Assembly: GCA_019359535.1 (NCBI GenBank)
Contig: JAHHHE010000040.1
Span: forward strand, 1-34,105
Length of the DNA: 34,105 nucleotides
Direction: 5' to 3'
Source of the DNA: Gloeocapsa sp. UFS-A4-WI-NPMV-4B04
GTDB lineage: Bacteria; Cyanobacteriota; Cyanobacteriia; Cyanobacteriales; Chroococcidiopsidaceae
Every line of letters begins with the position of its first letter. Position 1 is the first letter of the stretch. Below are positions 27,595 to 34,105 of this stretch, one piece after another. Both the position numbers and the translations under genes were made by a program. Under the pieces are notes generated by a model. That model saw only the letters and a program-made list of their open reading frames with translations, was not told where the DNA came from and did no database searches.

Positions 27595-27687
27595 CGGCAT
27601 TTCGCCTGATGAGACTGCACTCCTAGCAGTCGAAATCGTTTGGTTTTAGCCCAAGCGATCGCGGAGAGGAAAATGTTACGTCCCGCA
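27593..27687 (+). ncRNA. Type I hammerhead self-cleaving ribozyme
   Basis: All core elements are present in order. Stem I 5' strand TTTCGC is at 27600-27605, CTGATGA at 27606-27612, stem II GACTGC/GCAGTC at 27613-27618 and 27626-27631 (loop ACTCCTA, with the consensus closing G-C pair), GAAA at 27632-27635, stem III TCGTTTGG/CCAAGCGA at 27636-27643 and 27651-27658 (one G-U pair, loop TTTTAGC), then T27659 pairing with A27635 and C27660 as the residue before the scissile bond. Stem I 3' strand GCGGAG is at 27661-27666. TGCGG (27593-27597) can pair with CCGCA (27683-27687) to extend stem I beyond an asymmetric internal loop, where loop-loop contacts usually form. Predicted cleavage is between 27660 and 27661. 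The cleaved 3' product starts 64 bases before the GIY-YIG reading frame. Confidence 0.93.
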
Positions 27688-27724
27688 AGGATTGAATATC
27701 GCTATGAAAAATAATTCCTAATAT

Positions 27725-28357
27725 ATGGAAAAACTTATGTGTACGGATGTAGATTTGCAGGAGTCGTACAATAAAAATAAAGCGGATTTACTTGCAGCAG
27801 ACATACAGGATTGCCGTAACCTGTTACCAGCTAAAATCAATCTCTCATCTCTTGATAGTGTTCCACTAGCACAAAGAGATGAATTGCTTAATGTTCCAGG
27901 TATTTATTTTGTCCTGGAAGATAAAAATGTCATCTACATAGGTCTTTCAAAGAGGAGTCTTCTGAAAAGATGGTGGACTCACGAAAAACTCAAGACTTTT
28001 AAAGAAAGAAGCGGAGAAATTAAGATAGCCTGGTTTATCTGCTGTGCAGTTGATTTACTACCACTGATAGAATCAACATTAATTGGTTACTTTGATCCTG
28101 AGTTAAATCACACAGTAGGAGAAGGGATACCACGATACTTTAGGCAAAAAAGACAACAGCTAGAAGAAGCTGATACCTTTTTGGGCAGGAGAGTCGAATT
28201 ACGAAAAACAGATTGGTTAGCCGTTGAAGAAGTAGCTGCTAAATTGAAGCTAAACGTTGACGAAGCTCTAATGTGGGTCATTCGTCTAGGTGCTCCCGAT
28301 ACTGTAACTAGATACCAGCGACTGTTGAAAAGGTTTGAAAAAAAAGTCGAATCTTAA
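27725..28357 (+). CDS. GIY-YIG family nuclease
   Basis: This 210-residue protein has a GIY-YIG catalytic module: GIY at residues 59-61, YIG at 71-73, the catalytic Arg82 in SLLKRWW, the metal-binding Glu116 in LIESTLIGYF and Asn128 in DPELN. An extended N-terminal helix (1-55) and a C-terminal helical part with WLAVEEVAAKLKLNVDEALMW (possible helix-turn-helix) flank it. All catalytic residues are kept. The family covers homing endonucleases, restriction enzymes and repair nucleases; this subtype is not assigned. It follows the hammerhead RNA in the same direction and ends at a strong terminator, so RNA and gene may be one transcription unit. Start ATG 27725 has no Shine-Dalgarno; ATG 27740 is an alternative. 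Confidence 0.82.
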   Translation: MEKLMCTDVDLQESYNKNKADLLAADIQDCRNLLPAKINLSSLDSVPLAQRDELLNVPGIYFVLEDKNVIYIGLSKRSLLKRWWTHEKLKTFKERSGEIKIAWFICCAVDLLPLIESTLIGYFDPELNHTVGEGIPRYFRQKRQQLEEADTFLGRRVELRKTDWLAVEEVAAKLKLNVDEALMWVIRLGAPDTVTRYQRLLKRFEKKVES

Positions 28358-28360
28358 TTC

Positions 28361-28394
28361 AAAGCATTGCAGAAATTTCTGCAATGCTTTTTTT
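28361..28394 (+). terminator. Intrinsic terminator of the GIY-YIG gene
   Basis: A perfect 30-base palindrome (28361-28390, arms AAAGCATTGCAGAAA and its complement) begins 3 bases after the stop codon and ends in a run of seven T. The A-rich 5' arm makes it work in both directions. Confidence 0.92.
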
Positions 28395-28605
28395 ATTGTG
28401 AAACTCAAGTTTGGTTAAATTGAGTTCGACATCCTCTCTAAACTGGACGGCTTATATCAACAGTGTCTTTGCTAATGTCAATCCAAATATTACAGTGCTA
28501 AGTCAACACAACCATCTAGCAAGGAAAGCTTGTACTATCCACTTATTGCCTTTTTCTGGCTATTAGCCAGAGAGAAGCGATCGCCAATTACTTTTGAAAA
28601 ATAGT
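28395..28605. other. Spacer with a small hairpin
   Basis: There is no gene. A perfect TCTGGCT/AGCCAGA hairpin with loop ATT lies at 28555-28571, followed by a HIP1-like GCGATCGC, directly upstream of the small pseudogene. Confidence 0.5.
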
Positions 28606-28907
28606 ATGAAAAGCGTTGATGACTACTACCACGAAAGACCACCATACGCTCTGCCAGTTCCTGAGCTTGAGCCGCAACCAATTACTTCTGAAGATTACTT
28701 CAATTGCACACCCGAAAAATTGGAGTTAGTCAGTGGATTTTTGGTGAATCAACCTAAAGATAATTACTGGCGCGTAGGCGAAGCCCGCCGCAGGCATCGC
28801 CTATTATCTCTGCTGCTAAAAAACAGGGCTTAGTTAGGGTAGTACGGATGGCTCCAAAGGATTTGTGGGAACAGGCGCTCTCTCAAGTTTACAAAAATAC
28901 CGACTGA
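28606..28907 (+). pseudogene. Small conserved cyanobacterial protein, frameshifted
   Basis: The frame opens with MKSVDDYYHERPPYALPVPE and contains PITSEDYFNCTPEKLELVSG, a segment I associate with a small family common in cyanobacterial genomes and often found near nuclease or restriction genes. It stops after LLSLLLKNRA at 28833. The next frame continues with GLVRVVRMAPKDLWEQALSQ to a stop at 28907, so a single base was lost in the run CTAAAAAACAGG at about 28817-28828. A palindromic repeat (28769-28801) is also inserted in the coding sequence. The function of the family is unknown to me. Confidence 0.65.
28769..28801 (+). repeat. Short palindromic cyanobacterial repeat inside a coding frame
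   Basis: GGCGCGTAGGCGAAGCCCGC and the following CGCAGGCATCGCC form an imperfect palindrome of a type found many times in Nostoc-like genomes. In frame it encodes WRVGEARRRHR, an Arg-rich insert in an otherwise conserved protein. Confidence 0.75.
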
Positions 28908-29404
28908 CATCCATAGTAAAGAGCGGTAGTAAATCTAAAATGCTTATATGTCTAAAGAATAATTTTATTTTGAGAGCAGACTCTAGCTGAATCAATGGTA
29001 AATGGAAAAGCTACTGCCGAGTTGGGCTTGATTGTCTACCTGTACGAAAAAGACTGACCTTTTGTCAAGTAAACAAACCGAGGTACTGATGCACTGACAC
29101 ATTAAAAAGCTTATAAAGTAGACAGAAGTTAAAGCAATCTCTTTCAGAGTAGCGCCCGTAGTAGCCCAAGCAAAAATCATTCAGCTTTAGTGACAACATA
29201 AAAAATTTGAATTAACTGCTAGATGAACTAGATGAGATCCCCAACCGTAATAGCTAATCATTAAATGACTTGACTACCTGAAGAAGAGAAGCGCAACCAA
29301 AAAGTTTACAATTTTATTTAAGTTTTGGTAGTAATTTGGTAGGACGACTTATTAAGAATCGCTATAGTTATTAAAAATAAACGAGCAAAGCATTTTTTTA
29401 TCTT
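28908..29404. other. Gene-free right arm of the integrative element
   Basis: AT-rich, no supportable gene. It ends with the GGTAGTA/GGTAGGA repeat pair at 29327-29344 and then the right attachment repeat. Confidence 0.5.
29327..29354 (+). repeat. GGTAGGA-type repeat near the right end of the element
   Basis: GGTAGTA (29327-29333) and GGTAGGA (29338-29344) are 11 bases apart, as in the left copy at 21259, and are followed by CGACTTATTA, similar to AGTTAGTTA on the left. Confidence 0.55.
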
Positions 29405-29459
29405 GTTCGGGACGAAGGGACCGTAGGTTCAAATCCTGTCATCCCGATTTATCTAAAAC
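29405..29459 (+). repeat. Right attachment repeat (attR), 3' half of tRNA-Pro
   Basis: This copy carries the tRNA anticodon arm to discriminator without the 5' half, so it is not a functional tRNA. It differs from the left copy at two tRNA positions and about a quarter of the following 80 bases, and the latter homology runs on to about 29540. It marks the right edge of the element. Confidence 0.88.
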
Positions 29460-29540
29460 TTTTAGCATAAGGCTTTGTGAAATTTTAGCCTCTGCACATA
29501 CTATTCTCAACAAGACTCATAGCTTAGGTATTTTTAGTGT

Positions 29541-29915
29541 TCTTTTGTCACTTTAGAAAATTTATACGAGATTACGCCATTTCAGCCGACGAAAAATTAA
29601 GGTTCTATCCCAGTTTGACAAAATCGGGTTAGATCCTAAAGGTATTAAATAGTAAATACTTGCTGCCTGTGACGCTCGTAAAGGTGCTATGCTGGCTGTT
29701 TTTTCGACCAGATACTTTGTCTGATTAGGATAGCAGGAGAAGGTACTACAGCATATGCCAGTGATTCCAAAAAGTTTTGTTCTTGGAACCAAAACCTGAT
29801 CAGTAAGTGGCATATCCGAAGTAATTGTCAAAAGTTTGGGTTATTTTGGTAGAATCATTTGATAATAATCTTCAATAACAGCCTAACTCTTTCGCATCAC
29901 GTTAATACTATCTCT
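29541..29915. other. Spacer between attR and the multicopper oxidase gene
   Basis: An 89-codon minus-strand frame (29562-29831) has no family resemblance and is probably chance. No convincing promoter or RNA is seen. Confidence 0.5.
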
Positions 29916-30911
29916 ATGCTGCCAGTAAGCCATGACAAATTCTGGACTCGGCGACAGGTGTTAACCTGGGGAATTGCTGGACTAGGTGCAACAACAGCCG
30001 CAGTTACCTCCACCTCGCTGTTTCGTCGCTTGCCCTCACTCGTGAGAATTCCACCAATTGCCGATCAACTTTCTGCGGCTAATGGTAATGCATTCAACCC
30101 GATGACTTGGCTCCGCGACTTTGACTATGGCACACTCAAGCGTGAGAATGGGCGACGAGTTCGAGAATTTCAGGTGGTCGCTAATAGTACCACAATCCAA
30201 CTTAACAGTGCGATCTCATTTGTGAGTTGGAATTTGAACAATCGCGTACCCGGCCCTACTCTAAGAGCAACTGAAGGCGATCGCGTCCGCGTTATTTTTC
30301 ACAATGAAGATGGGAGCTCCCACAGTATGCACTTTCACGGCACTCATCCGGCCGAAATGGATGGGGTAAAGCCTGTGCGTCACGGTAAGACGACAATTTA
30401 TGAATTTGATGCAAAACCATACGGCGTGCATCCCTACCACTGTCACATTGCTCCGGTGACTCGTCATATCACCAAGGGACTGTATGGAATCTTGATTATT
30501 GATCCTCCTGGCGGTCGCCCTCCGGCGGATGAAATGGTGCTGGTGATGGGGGGCTATGACATCAATAACGAGCAACGAAATCTACTCTATGCTTTCAATG
30601 GCATCCCCAACTATTATCGAGATCATCCAATTTCGATCTATCAGAATCAGCTAGTGCGGCTGTACCTCCTGAACATGATTGAATTTGATCCTGCTGTCAC
30701 TTTTCATATCCACGCTAATATGTTCCAGGTTTATCGCACCGGGCGGACGCTAACACCTAGCGAGGAAACTGATGTGATTACGATGGGTACTGCTGAACGA
30801 CACATCTTAGAGTTTTCCTATCCTTACCCTGGTCAATATATGTTTCATCCTCACCAAGATGGAATTGCTGAAAACGGCTGCATGGGTGTATTTGATGTGA
30901 TACCTACTTGA
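29916..30911 (+). CDS. Tat-exported multicopper oxidase (two cupredoxin domains), possible ferroxidase
   Basis: This 331-residue protein (from ATG 29916) starts with a twin-arginine signal (WTRRQVLTWGIAGLGATTAAV). Cupredoxin domain 1 has the copper ligands HSMHFHG and HPYHCHI, and domain 2 has FHIHANMF and FHPHQDGIAENGC. The HxH pairs and the HCH motif identify the multicopper oxidase superfamily. Length and two-domain build suggest the two-domain type that assembles as a trimer. I prefer ATG 29916 because it places the Tat motif at residue 11; the frame is open to TTG 29859. Neighbours (lipoprotein, Fe/2OG hydroxylase, PepSY protein) point to iron, so oxidation of Fe(II) or another metal in the periplasm is a reasonable guess. 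Substrate not shown. Confidence 0.85.
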   Translation: MLPVSHDKFWTRRQVLTWGIAGLGATTAAVTSTSLFRRLPSLVRIPPIADQLSAANGNAFNPMTWLRDFDYGTLKRENGRRVREFQVVANSTTIQLNSAISFVSWNLNNRVPGPTLRATEGDRVRVIFHNEDGSSHSMHFHGTHPAEMDGVKPVRHGKTTIYEFDAKPYGVHPYHCHIAPVTRHITKGLYGILIIDPPGGRPPADEMVLVMGGYDINNEQRNLLYAFNGIPNYYRDHPISIYQNQLVRLYLLNMIEFDPAVTFHIHANMFQVYRTGRTLTPSEETDVITMGTAERHILEFSYPYPGQYMFHPHQDGIAENGCMGVFDVIPT

Positions 30912-31039
30912 ATGTATTTCCAATCCCAGCTTAGTGCTAAAAATTCTTAAAGATTTAAGTTCGACTTCTTGACATAAAATCTCATCAAGCATAGTCTAGG
31001 GGCTGTACTTCTTGCGTTTGATAGTAATTCTTAATAACA

Positions 31040-31876
31040 ATGAGCAAACAGTTAAAGCCTGTAGAACTATTTTTGGCGCTTGGTCTAGCCGCTACTCTTG
31101 GTGCTTGTACCAGTCCCTCCAATAATGCTGGTGGAGGTGGTGAGGCTGCGAATGAAACTGCTTCTACACCCGCTTCTACTCAAGTTACTTCTGCTGAGGG
31201 TGGTGAAGGTGGTGAAGGCGGTGAAGGTGGCGAATCAGCCTCTACAGGAAATCCTAACGTTGACTACATGACGACTCTGGGGTTGATGAAAGGACACTTA
31301 ATGGTTGCCGAGGAATTGATGGCACAGAAGAATTATGAGCAAGCCGAGCCTCATATCGGGCATCCGGTGGAAGAACTATACGGTTCTATTGAAGGTGAAT
31401 TGGCACAACGGAACGTACCGCAGTTTAAATCAACGCTGAATGAACTTCACGGTTTGTCAAAATCAGCACCAGATAAGCCAGAGACGACTACAGCATTTAA
31501 GACATCTGAACAGTCGATTGACAAAGCGATCGCAGCTATACCCGCAAGTGAACGTCAGTCACCGGAATTTGTGCTAAATGTGATCAACCAAATGTTGAAA
31601 ACTGCTGGTGAGGAGTATACAGCTGCTGTCGCCAACAACAAATTTGTCGAACTTGTTGAGTATCAAGATTCTAGAGGCTTCGTCATGTATGCTGAAGACC
31701 TATACCAAACCATTGCCCAGCAGATGAGCCAGGAGCGTCCTGAAAATCATCAGAAGATTACGGCAAGTCTAGAAGAACTCAAGACAGCTTGGCCCTCAAT
31801 AAATCCGCCTGCTACTCCTGTGAAAACACCTTCAGAAGTTAATGGGCTTATTTCTACAATTGAACTGCAAAGCTAA
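31040..31876 (+). CDS. Exported lipoprotein, possible periplasmic metal-binding partner
   Basis: This 278-residue lipoprotein has signal peptide LFLALGLAATLGAC with lipobox LGAC (Cys at about residue 22), then a low-complexity linker with four EGG repeats (EGGEGGEGGEGGE). The mature helical domain contains GLMKGHLMVAEELM and HIGHPVEELYGSIEGEL. The HxxHPxEE pattern recalls metal-binding helices of imelysin/EfeO-type proteins, but the match is only by eye. It lies 128 bp downstream of the multicopper oxidase and in the same direction, so they may share a transcript and a role in periplasmic iron handling. Confidence 0.75.
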   Translation: MSKQLKPVELFLALGLAATLGACTSPSNNAGGGGEAANETASTPASTQVTSAEGGEGGEGGEGGESASTGNPNVDYMTTLGLMKGHLMVAEELMAQKNYEQAEPHIGHPVEELYGSIEGELAQRNVPQFKSTLNELHGLSKSAPDKPETTTAFKTSEQSIDKAIAAIPASERQSPEFVLNVINQMLKTAGEEYTAAVANNKFVELVEYQDSRGFVMYAEDLYQTIAQQMSQERPENHQKITASLEELKTAWPSINPPATPVKTPSEVNGLISTIELQS

Positions 31877-31982
31877 CAGTTTATTTCCCCAATTGCTGAC
31901 ACTATCGGTCAAACTCATTGACAGATCCCTCGCAATTAAATTCAATTGTGGGGGTTGAATTATTCCGTCGACAAGCGCGATT

Positions 31983-32642
31983 ATGATTTTCACAATACCA
32001 GACATTCTCGCTCCGGAAGAATTAGAGTACATCACTTCTAGCCTTGCTGATGCTGAATTCGTAGACGGTAAGCTAACAGCAGGTTGGCACGCCAAGCTAG
32101 TTAAAAATAACCAGCAACTTAAACATAGCGAGTCTCAACACGAACTTAAGGAACTTATTAAAAAAGCACTCAGCCGGAATGCGCTGTTCCAGATGGCAGT
32201 TCGCCCCAAGATTGTCCATTCCATTTTGTTTAGTCGCTATGACACGGGTATGTCCTACGGGAGACACACAGATAATGCCCTGATGGGATCGTTCTCGCGC
32301 TCTGATGTATCTTTTACTATATTCTTGAACTCTCCCTCAACTTACGAGGGAGGTGAACTAGTTATTGAAGGGGCGGATGATGAGAAAGCTTATAAGCTAG
32401 AAGCGGCAGAGATGCTGGTGTATCCTTCCACAAGTCTGCATCGGGTCGCCCCTGTAACAAAGGGAACTCGGTTTGTTGTTGTTGGTTGGGTGCAGAGTTT
32501 AGTCCGCGATGCCAGTGAAAGAGAAATTCTATTTGAGCTTGATACTGTGCGACACGCTATCTTCGCCAAAGACGGCAAAACTTGTGAGTTTGACTTAATT
32601 GCTAAAAGCGTTGCTAATTTGCTGCGAAAGTGGGCGGAATAA
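31983..32642 (+). CDS. Fe(II)/2-oxoglutarate dioxygenase, PKHD-type hydroxylase (PiuC/YbiX family)
   Basis: This 219-residue protein has a jelly-roll dioxygenase with the facial triad His95, Asp97 (YGRHTDNA) and His153 (TSLHRVAP) and the 2-oxoglutarate-binding Arg163 (GTRFVVVGW). The C-terminal helical part is typical of PiuC/YbiX proteins, whose genes often lie beside TonB-dependent siderophore receptors and are iron regulated. Length is near the family norm (about 225). ATG 31983 is close to the start used by relatives (MIFTIPDIL). It lies 106 bp after the lipoprotein gene. Substrate is unknown for the family in cyanobacteria. Confidence 0.92.
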   Translation: MIFTIPDILAPEELEYITSSLADAEFVDGKLTAGWHAKLVKNNQQLKHSESQHELKELIKKALSRNALFQMAVRPKIVHSILFSRYDTGMSYGRHTDNALMGSFSRSDVSFTIFLNSPSTYEGGELVIEGADDEKAYKLEAAEMLVYPSTSLHRVAPVTKGTRFVVVGWVQSLVRDASEREILFELDTVRHAIFAKDGKTCEFDLIAKSVANLLRKWAE

Positions 32643-32740
32643 TTTAGACTCATCTGAACTGAAAGGTATTTCTATATGCAGCGCTACAGACGGCTCACAA
32701 TCGTCTTTGTATAGTTATTTGTATAAGCGTAGGTTTTGGT

Positions 32741-32857
32741 TCACCAGAGTACGAAACCAGCGCTCAATAGTAAAGTAGGCGTTAGATCGATGAACGTATA
32801 AAGAATTTGCATTATGCCTAGCAGTAGTAGCAAGATGCCGCAGATACCAAGGTTCAT
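32741..32857 (-). CDS. Possible small membrane protein
   Basis: This 38-residue open frame, mostly hydrophobic (LGICGILLLLLGIMQILYTF, then DLTPTLLLSAGFVLW), starts 20 bp after the PepSY pseudogene stop on the same strand. The composition fits a one- or two-pass membrane peptide. No Shine-Dalgarno and no family is recognised. It may be intact or a remnant. Confidence 0.3.
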   Translation of the reverse strand: MNLGICGILLLLLGIMQILYTFIDLTPTLLLSAGFVLW

Positions 32858-32877
32858 CTGTATGAAGTTAATAATTT

Positions 32878-33993
32878 TCAATAAGTTACTGAATTAGTCC
32901 GGCTTTTGGCGCGATAGCGATGTCTCCACATTACAAAGCCAGTGATGAACAGAATTAAGGGTGCAAGCCCCACAAATACATAGAGAATGCAAGTTGGTAG
33001 TCCGCCAAAAGTACCGAAGTGGAGAGGAGTAAAAGAGACCAAAACGCGATCGCCTAATCCTTGCGATCGTCCATCTTCTACTTGCAAAACTTCACCACTT
33101 TACTGATCTAGATACACGGCATTATTGTAGTCGCTGCTGTCTTGGGGAAATTTTTTATAAGCCATAAAGATATCATTAGGGCTTGCTGGTAAATAAATGA
33201 CAGTAGTTTTTGTGCCTGGCACTGCATCAACTTATTTCAGAATTGGCGAAAGCTTGATAGGATTTTGACCTGCTATCAGTTTAGACACCGGGGCTTCGCG
33301 TGGAGGTGGGGTAAACGTGGCGGCGTAGATCAGTGGTGTAGTAAATTCATAAAAGTTCCAACAAAAGCCCGTGAAAGCAATTACCGTAAAAAAGCAGCAG
33401 CTATAATGCCTGCAAGCTTATCAATATCAAAGTTGACTCGCTTGGGGTGAGCATTCCACTTAATTTTGAAACCAGTAGTCAGCTTGCGCCAACCAGGCCA
33501 AAGAATTACACCAGTGATGCTGAGAATGAACAGCAAAAAGGCAGCAATACCAACGATCGCAACTCCCAAGTCTTCAGCGAACAATTTATAGTGCAGGTTG
33601 AGAAACAGGCGATAGAAACTTGTTCTCTCTGGGCGATCGCCCATGAGCGCACCCGTGTAGGGATTAACAAATACTTCTTTGTAACCATCGAGATATACCT
33701 TAGGATTGGCATCAGGTGATGCCATCTGTAGCGTATAGGGATGATAGCGCTCTTTTGGGAGATGAATCGCTACAGGCTGCAAACTTGGGTAACCAGCTTT
33801 GGTAATGTCTAAAATTTTTTCTGGTGAGAGTTGTTGTTCTTGAGTAATGACTTGACCAAATTGACGAGTTGTGAGGAAATCACTAATTTCTGGCTTAAAG
33901 ACTAATATACTTCCCGTCAAGCCAACGAATGCTAGTAGAAGTCCCACTACCAAACCGATGTATCAATGCAGGGTGAATGCTATAGCAACCGCC
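32878..33993 (-). pseudogene. PepSY-associated TM protein (iron/siderophore reductase type), degenerate
   Basis: The sequence resembles PepSY-TM proteins of iron/siderophore loci: TM1 YIGLVVGLLLAFVGLTGS, periplasmic PepSY-like part (LSPEKILDITKAGYPS), VYLDGYKEVFVNPYTG, then RLFLNLHYKLF, TM pair and ITGVILWPGWRK, and the C-terminal TM (FGGLPTCILYVFVGLAPLIL). Lesions are a TGA in LH-stop-YIGL at about 33963 (CGA in relatives), a frameshift in the T run at about 33390, a TAA at about 33230 and a TAA at about 33100. The start is lost where an AACCGCC palindrome and then an IS630-type element begin. These proteins act as membrane reductases in siderophore-iron uptake in other bacteria; here the gene is dead. 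Confidence 0.82.
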
Positions 33994-34009
33994 AAGGCGG
34001 TTATGGCAT
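33979..34009. repeat. Palindromic repeat AACCGCC-AA-GGCGGTT
   Basis: A perfect 7-bp inverted repeat with a 2-base turn (33987-34002) and partial pairing beyond (GCTATA against TATGGC). It resembles a dispersed cyanobacterial palindromic repeat and sits at the lost 5' end of the PepSY gene. Confidence 0.6.
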
Positions 34010-34049
34010 AAGCTGGAAGTAGTCCCTCATCCTGATATGCGATCACTTA

Positions 34050-34105
34050 ATGGCAAAACCATACAGTTACGACCTCCGTCAGAAGGTGATCCAAGCCATA
34101 GAACT
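34050..34105 (+). CDS. IS630-type transposase, 5' end only
   Basis: The window ends after 18 codons of a frame reading MAKPYSYDLRQKVIQAIEL. This is the usual start of IS630-family transposases with an N-terminal helix-turn-helix. The rest lies outside, so integrity cannot be judged. The IS end is probably among 34005-34045. Confidence 0.7.
   Translation, partial: MAKPYSYDLRQKVIQAIE

Larger units (their letters stand above)
21107..29459. mobile_element. Decayed integrative element in tRNA-Pro(CGG)
   Basis: The element is bounded by direct repeats of the tRNA-Pro 3' half. Just inside the left repeat is a tyrosine recombinase gene, followed by a terminator, an excisionase-like gene and a winged-helix gene: the normal integration/replication module of cyanobacterial tRNA-integrated elements. 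Cargo is a broken IS4-type IS, an hsdR fragment, a structured RNA with a hammerhead ribozyme, a GIY-YIG nuclease and a frameshifted small gene. The integrase is dead, so the element is fixed unless helped in trans. Confidence 0.85.

Noticed and set aside
27671..27705. CRISPR-repeat-like piece (GTCCCGCAAGGATTGAA)
   Set aside because: It occurs once only, with no spacer-repeat periodicity and no cas genes.
27420..27725. Group I intron with GIY-YIG homing endonuclease
   Set aside because: The nuclease and structured RNA suggested it, but no P7/P3 core elements or interrupted host gene could be recognised, whereas the hammerhead core is complete.
29405..29450. Second tRNA-Pro gene
   Set aside because: It lacks the acceptor 5' strand and D arm; it is the displaced 3' half at the element's right end.
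29562..29831. 89-codon minus-strand open frame
   Set aside because: No recognisable family or ribosome site; composition fits noncoding DNA next to the attachment site.
32645..32810. Possible transposase tail (NAYFTIERWFRTLVNQNLRLYK) in another minus frame
   Set aside because: It overlaps the more plausible hydrophobic small frame, has no supporting upstream domain and no IS ends.

Overview
This window is cyanobacterial chromosome. It is dotted with GCGATCGC (HIP1) octamers. It carries a Pix/Pil/Hmp-type chemotaxis operon in the cyanobacterial order (PatA-type regulator, CheY, CheW, MCPs, CheA hybrid), cyanobacterial-style tyrosine recombinase and IS families, and short palindromic and heptanucleotide repeats typical of Nostocales or Chroococcidiopsis-like genomes. 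The genus cannot be fixed from the sequence alone.

Layout: (1) 46-4130 holds an M3 oligopeptidase gene, a small NTF2-like gene and an IS200/IS605-type element encoding only TnpB. The element's right end directly abuts the NTF2-like gene and appears to supply its GTG start. (2) 4181-19177 is one long minus-strand taxis/motility operon: PatA-like regulator, CheY, CheW, three tandem methyl-accepting proteins (two with a GAF domain of the cyanobacteriochrome lineage whose chromophore site is altered), a CheA-type hybrid kinase and a second CheW. Its spacers carry hairpin-forming repeats, including a five-tract GGGG heptad at one MCP stop codon. (3) 19178-21075 holds a 0.9 kb AT-rich spacer and lipA. 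(4) 21076-29459 is a decayed integrative element in the 3' end of tRNA-Pro(CGG). It is bounded by a 55-bp direct repeat (53/55 identical) and has a broken integrase next to the tRNA, an excisionase-like HTH gene, a winged-helix gene, a dead IS4-type IS, a truncated hsdR, a GIY-YIG nuclease and a frameshifted small gene. (5) 29541-34105 looks like an iron-handling locus: Tat-exported multicopper oxidase, lipoprotein, Fe(II)/2OG PKHD hydroxylase and a PepSY-TM pseudogene, ending in the start of an IS630-type transposase.

The most striking item lies in the apparently empty DNA upstream of the GIY-YIG gene. At 27600-27666 on the + strand there is a complete type I hammerhead ribozyme: CUGAUGA, a 6-bp stem II, GAAA, an 8-bp stem III, an AUC cleavage triplet and a 6-bp stem I. 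It is preceded by three further strong hairpins, so a structured, self-cleaving leader or free RNA in a tRNA-integrated element is likely. No computation was run. Base pairings were read by eye and family assignments rest on recognised motifs.
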